Positions 7,432 through 10,105 of a stretch of DNA of 10,105 bases are shown in pieces; within the stretch, counting starts at the first letter, position 1; each line of letters opens with the position of its first letter. The position numbers were made by a program, and so were the translations under genes. The stretch is from Candidatus Schekmanbacteria bacterium (GTDB lineage Bacteria; CSSED10-310; JACPHN01): the NCBI GenBank assembly GCA_016188575.1, contig JACPHN010000263.1, positions 1 to 10,105 of the forward strand, written 5' to 3'. The notes beneath the pieces were generated by a model. The model did not search any database. It saw nothing but the letters and a program-made list of their open reading frames with translations, and was not told where the DNA came from.

Positions 7432-8988
7432 GTGGCCAGGAAAGAGGGAACGGAATTCGCCTGCGCGGAATGCGGATACCGGACGCCGCGGTGGATGGGG
7501 CGCTGCCCGGACTGCGGTGAATGGGGCAGCCTCAATGAGGAGCTGATTGCGGCAGAGGTGGCCCGCTCGGCGGGCCGCCCGATCGCGACCCGGAGCTGGG
7601 TAGGCGGCGGCGCAGCGGGCGCCGGCGCGGGAATCCGCCGCGCCACGGGGCGCGTCGAGGCCACGCCCACGCCAATAGCGACGGTGCAAAACGCCGCGGA
7701 AACGCGCTTTGGCTCGGGTCTTCCGGAGCTCGACCGCGTCCTGGCGGACGGCTTCGTACCGGGTGCGTCCTATCTCCTCGCGGGAGAGCCGGGCATCGGC
7801 AAGTCGACGTTGCTGTTGCAATCCCTCGCGCGCGTGGCGGCGACGCGGACGGTCCTGTACGCGACCGCCGAGGAGTCGACACAGGCGCTTCGGGGGCGCG
7901 GCGAGCGCCTCGGGGCGCTCGCGGATCGCCTCCTGGTCCTCGGCGAAAGCGAGATCGGCGCGCTTCTCGAAGGCGCTGCGGCGGCGGCCCCAGCGCTGCT
8001 GGTGATCGACAGCGTGCAGGCGACGTTTTGCCCGGACCTCGCCGGCGCACCCGGAACCGTCAGCCAGGTGCGCGAGGCCGCCCTCGCCGCGGCGCGCTTC
8101 GGCCGCGAGATCGGCTGCGCCGTGGTGCTGCTCGGCCACATTACCAAAGAGGGGGGCATTGCCGGCCCCAAGGTATTGGAACATCTCGTGGACGTCGTCT
8201 TGATGTTCGGCGGCGACCGCCACTACCCGTATCGCGTGCTGCGGTGTGTGAAAAACCGCTTCGGTCCCACCGGCGAGGTCGGCATCTTCGAAATGACGGG
8301 TAGCGGCCTACAGAGCGTCGCCAATCCCTCGGCCTTGTTCCTGACCGAACGCCCGCACCTTATGCCGGGTTCGGCGGTAACCTGCGTCCTCACGGGGGTG
8401 CGCCCGATCCTGCTGGAGATGCAAGCGCTCGTCGGGGACCGCGCGTCCCCGAGCCCGCGCCGCGTGATCCAGGGTGCCGACCAGCGCCGCGTCTCGTTCC
8501 TGCTTGCCGTGCTCGAAAAGGCGCTGGGCTTGCCGCTTTCCCAGCGGGACGTCTTTGTGAACGTGGTCGGCGGCATGCGCGTCGACGAACCCGCAGCGGA
8601 CCTCGCGATCTGCCTGGCGATCCTGAGCAGCGCCCGGAAGGAAGTGTTGCCGCCGGACCTGGTCGCCATCGGTGAGGTCGGTCTTACCGGCGAGCTGCGC
8701 CGGGTCGATCGCCTGGGCGCGCGCCTCCGCGAGTCGGCGGACCTGGGTTTTTGCGCCGCGGCAGTGCCGGCCGGGGCGACGGCCGCGGCGGCAGCCGGGA
8801 CGACGGCGACGACGCCGGCGGACAACGAGGTTGCGGATGCGCGCGCCTCGCTGCGGCTTTTCCCCCTCGCCCACCTGCGCGACAGCCTGGGTAGCATCCT
8901 GAGCGGCGCCGAGGCAGTTTCGGACCCCCCCCCGCAAGCGGCGGGAGGCAGGCGGGGGACCTTGGAGACTCGTGGTGAAATGGTATGA
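7432..8988 (+). CDS. radA: DNA repair/recombination ATPase RadA (Sms)
   Basis: RadA is a RecA-like ATPase with DnaB-type helicase activity that extends D-loops and helps resolve branched recombination intermediates. All family hallmarks are visible: an N-terminal C4 zinc finger (C11, C14, C25, C28); Walker A GEPGIGKST (118-126, K124); Walker B LLVIDS, with D193; the RadA-specific KNRFG motif (274-278); and a C-terminal Lon-protease-like domain (about 345-490) with the VFVNVVGGMRVDEPAADLA-type sequence. The start is GTG 7432, two bases after the previous stop, with only a weak purine-rich GAGAAAAG upstream. At 518 residues it is longer than the ~450-460 usual for RadA. The extra length is a Gly/Ala linker after the zinc finger (about 60-75), an Ala/Thr-rich insert late in the Lon-like domain (about 445-467), and a polar tail after the usual end (about 498-518) that begins at a run of nine C. 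The end overlaps the acyltransferase start by 17 bases. Confidence 0.97.
   Translation: MARKEGTEFACAECGYRTPRWMGRCPDCGEWGSLNEELIAAEVARSAGRPIATRSWVGGGAAGAGAGIRRATGRVEATPTPIATVQNAAETRFGSGLPELDRVLADGFVPGASYLLAGEPGIGKSTLLLQSLARVAATRTVLYATAEESTQALRGRGERLGALADRLLVLGESEIGALLEGAAAAAPALLVIDSVQATFCPDLAGAPGTVSQVREAALAAARFGREIGCAVVLLGHITKEGGIAGPKVLEHLVDVVLMFGGDRHYPYRVLRCVKNRFGPTGEVGIFEMTGSGLQSVANPSALFLTERPHLMPGSAVTCVLTGVRPILLEMQALVGDRASPSPRRVIQGADQRRVSFLLAVLEKALGLPLSQRDVFVNVVGGMRVDEPAADLAICLAILSSARKEVLPPDLVAIGEVGLTGELRRVDRLGARLRESADLGFCAAAVPAGATAAAAAGTTATTPADNEVADARASLRLFPLAHLRDSLGSILSGAEAVSDPPPQAAGGRRGTLETRGEMV
8925..8933 (+). repeat. Homopolymer of nine C near the 3' end of radA
   Basis: An uninterrupted run of nine cytosines directly follows GGA in codons for Asp-Pro-Pro-Pro near the radA C-terminus. 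Loss of one C would shift radA into the reading frame of the downstream acyltransferase with no intervening stop, and gain of one C would end radA at 8978. The run may be a slippage-prone site or a sequencing error point. Confidence 0.85.
8964..8967 (+). promoter_or_regulatory. Ribosome binding site of the acyltransferase gene
   Basis: GGAG within the end of radA lies 4 bases before GTG 8972 and 7 bases before GTG 8975. The spacing favours the second GTG, which would shorten the acyltransferase by one residue. Confidence 0.45.
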
Positions 8989-9829
8989 CGTCAATTCCCC
9001 CGCCAGCCGCGATCCGGCCAGGCTCGAGCGCTTCGTCACTGCGATCGAACCCTATCTGCAGCGGCTGTTTCGCCCGCGAGTCAGCGGCCTCGAGCACATT
9101 CCCGGCGGTCCCGTGCTGTATGTTGGCAACCACAGCGGCGGCGCGCTCACTCCCGAAAGCTACATCTTCTTCGTAGAGGTCTATCGCGCCCACGGCCTCG
9201 ACGGCGTTCCTTATGGGCTCGCGCACTCGTTTCCGTTGCGGCTGCCCGGGTTTCATCAGCTTTTCGTGCCGCTCGGCGCGGTGCGCGCCAGCCACGACAA
9301 CGCGGCGCGCGTCCTCGAAGTCGGCGGCAAGCTGCTCGTTTTTCCCGGCGGCGACATCGATTCGCTGCGCCCGTTTCACATGCGCAACCGCATCGTCTTC
9401 GGCTCGCGGCGCGGCTACGTGCGCCTGGCGTTGACCCACGGACTGCCGATCGTCCCGTTCGTCGCCGCCGGCGCTCACGCCACCTTCGCCGTGCTGAACG
9501 ACGGCCGCAAGACCGCCCGCCTGCTCGGCATCGATCGCCTCTTACGGGTGAAGACCTTCCCGGTGACGTTCAGCCTGCCGTGGGGCTTGACTGTGGGGCC
9601 GCCCCCCGCGTACATCCCGCTGCCGACGGACGTGTGGATGGAGATTCTGCCGCCCATGCGGTTCGCGCGTGCCGGGGAAGAAGCGGCGGCCGATCGGCGC
9701 TACGTCGAGGAGTGTCACCACCACGTGTTGTCGACGATGCAATCCGCGCTGACGAGACTGGCCGCCGCGCGGGGACAGGCCTCCATTCTCGAGCGAGTGG
9801 CGGAACGACTGCGGCCGTCGCGGCCATGA
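8972..9829 (+). CDS. Lysophospholipid acyltransferase-family protein (PlsC/LPLAT superfamily)
   Basis: A 285-residue protein predicted to transfer an acyl group from acyl-CoA or acyl-ACP to a lipid or lysophospholipid-type acceptor at the membrane face; the true acceptor is unknown. The catalytic block reads VGNHSGG (51-57), where the His of the HX4D-type motif is H54. The acidic residue expected a few positions later in this NHSGG subgroup appears as Glu (TPES, E62) rather than the Asp I would expect. The second block is FPGGDIDSLRPF (124-135), followed by NRIVFGSRRGYVRLAL and a GLPIVPFVAAG block (157-167), as in acyltransferases annotated as 1-acyl-sn-glycerol-3-phosphate acyltransferase-like. 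A SLPWGL segment (201-206) and PLPT (217-220) also match this subgroup. There is no clear membrane span. Start is GTG 8972 or 8975, with radA overlapped by 17 or 14 bases, which suggests translational coupling. Family is sure; substrate is not. Confidence 0.9.
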   Translation: MVKWYDVNSPASRDPARLERFVTAIEPYLQRLFRPRVSGLEHIPGGPVLYVGNHSGGALTPESYIFFVEVYRAHGLDGVPYGLAHSFPLRLPGFHQLFVPLGAVRASHDNAARVLEVGGKLLVFPGGDIDSLRPFHMRNRIVFGSRRGYVRLALTHGLPIVPFVAAGAHATFAVLNDGRKTARLLGIDRLLRVKTFPVTFSLPWGLTVGPPPAYIPLPTDVWMEILPPMRFARAGEEAAADRRYVEECHHHVLSTMQSALTRLAAARGQASILERVAERLRPSRP

Positions 9830-9912
9830 TGCAGCGCACATCGGCCGCGCGCCGGGTGCTCGGCGAAGGCGAGACGCTCCAGGGCGGCGCGTGAAATTGG
9901 GTCGTGTCCTGT

Positions 9913-10105
9913 TTATGGGGCCGGTCCGGTAGCTCTGCGCCGGCGAAAATCGGTGAAGTCCGGCTTGGGGGACGGAGTGAAACCGATAACCTGCGTCATG
10001 ATCAATTCCGCTGTGTTGAGCGGCTGCTCGGCCAAGCCTTTGACCATGGCCGGGGTTCGTGCCAGATACGTTCCGTCCAGAAGGGTTTGGCGGAGGCCTC
10101 TGTGA
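9913..10105 (-). CDS. C-terminal fragment of an unidentified protein, convergent to the operon (5' end outside window)
   Basis: On the - strand a frame is open from the right edge to a TAA at 9915-9913, giving 63 residues with a protein-like composition: LLDGTYLARTPAMVKGLAE, then LNTAELIMTQVIGF, and a Pro/Arg-rich tail. About 70 percent of its third codon positions are G or C, as expected for this genome. I do not recognise the family. The + strand is also open here in one frame to a TGA at 10103-10105, but that translation is rich in isolated Arg, Ser and Val without pattern. If the - strand gene is real, it converges on the acyltransferase with 83 bases between stops. The call rests on amino acid texture only. 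Confidence 0.5.
   Translation of the reverse strand, partial: HRGLRQTLLDGTYLARTPAMVKGLAEQPLNTAELIMTQVIGFTPSPKPDFTDFRRRRATGPAP

Noticed and set aside
7162-8223. Long open frame on the - strand (353 codons) across the EcsC-like/radA junction
   Set aside because: It is antisense to two confident genes including the RadA motifs; composition is Arg/Ala-rich and unpatterned.
9848-9891. Inverted repeat CGCGCC / GGCGCG after the acyltransferase as a terminator
   Set aside because: Only six pairs with a loop of about 32 bases and no following T run; not convincing.
9826-9894. 22-codon open frame starting at the ATGA that overlaps the acyltransferase stop
   Set aside because: The stop-start overlap is suggestive, but the product is tiny, has no recognisable pattern, and no ribosome binding site is seen.
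10000-10105. + strand frame ending at TGA 10103-10105 as a gene
   Set aside because: Lacks protein-like texture or a ribosome binding site; it is better explained as the opposite strand of the - strand fragment.
1-10105. CRISPR arrays, tRNA or rRNA genes, insertion sequence ends
   Set aside because: I looked for repeats with regular spacing, tRNA-like cloverleaf ends and transposase motifs and saw none.

Overview
The window is dense, GC-rich bacterial DNA (strong G/C preference at third codon positions). Almost all of it reads on the + strand. No gene fixes the taxon. The style (a very large kinase-AAA-TPR-GAF-PAS-histidine kinase fusion, secreted Cys-rich proteins, high GC) fits soil or sediment proteobacterial lineages of the Myxococcota/'deltaproteobacterial' or Acidobacteriota type; this is inference.

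Layout. The left edge holds the last 46 codons of a gene whose tail resembles AAA/PD-(D/E)XK-type ATP-binding proteins. Next is a predicted exported Cys-rich protein of unknown function (129-863) with a short hydrophobic-plus-arginine C-terminal segment. It overlaps the start of a 1799-residue regulator (824-6223) built as protein kinase-like domain, AAA/STAND-type ATPase, TPR array, GAF, PAS, degenerate HisKA and HATPase_c. Fifteen bases later comes an EcsC-like protein with a possible TerB-like second half (6239-7429). Two bases after that comes RadA/Sms (7432-8988), which overlaps a PlsC/LPLAT-type acyltransferase (8972-9829). The right edge carries the C-terminal end of a probable convergent gene on the - strand (9913-10105).

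The five + strand genes are overlapping or separated by at most 15 bases, so they are probably one transcription unit. The joint function is not obvious: an exported protein, a cytosolic signalling scaffold, an EcsC-like protein, a recombination ATPase and a phospholipid-type acyltransferase.

The most notable observation is in the large regulator. Its Ser/Thr kinase domain lacks the HRD catalytic aspartate (Arg instead), the alpha-C glutamate (Gln) and most of the glycine loop. Its HisKA segment has Gly where the phosphoacceptor histidine should be. The AAA Walker motifs and the HATPase_c N, G1, F and G2 boxes are intact. It therefore looks like a double pseudo-kinase that can still bind nucleotide at its AAA and GHKL modules. 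No response regulator is seen in the window.
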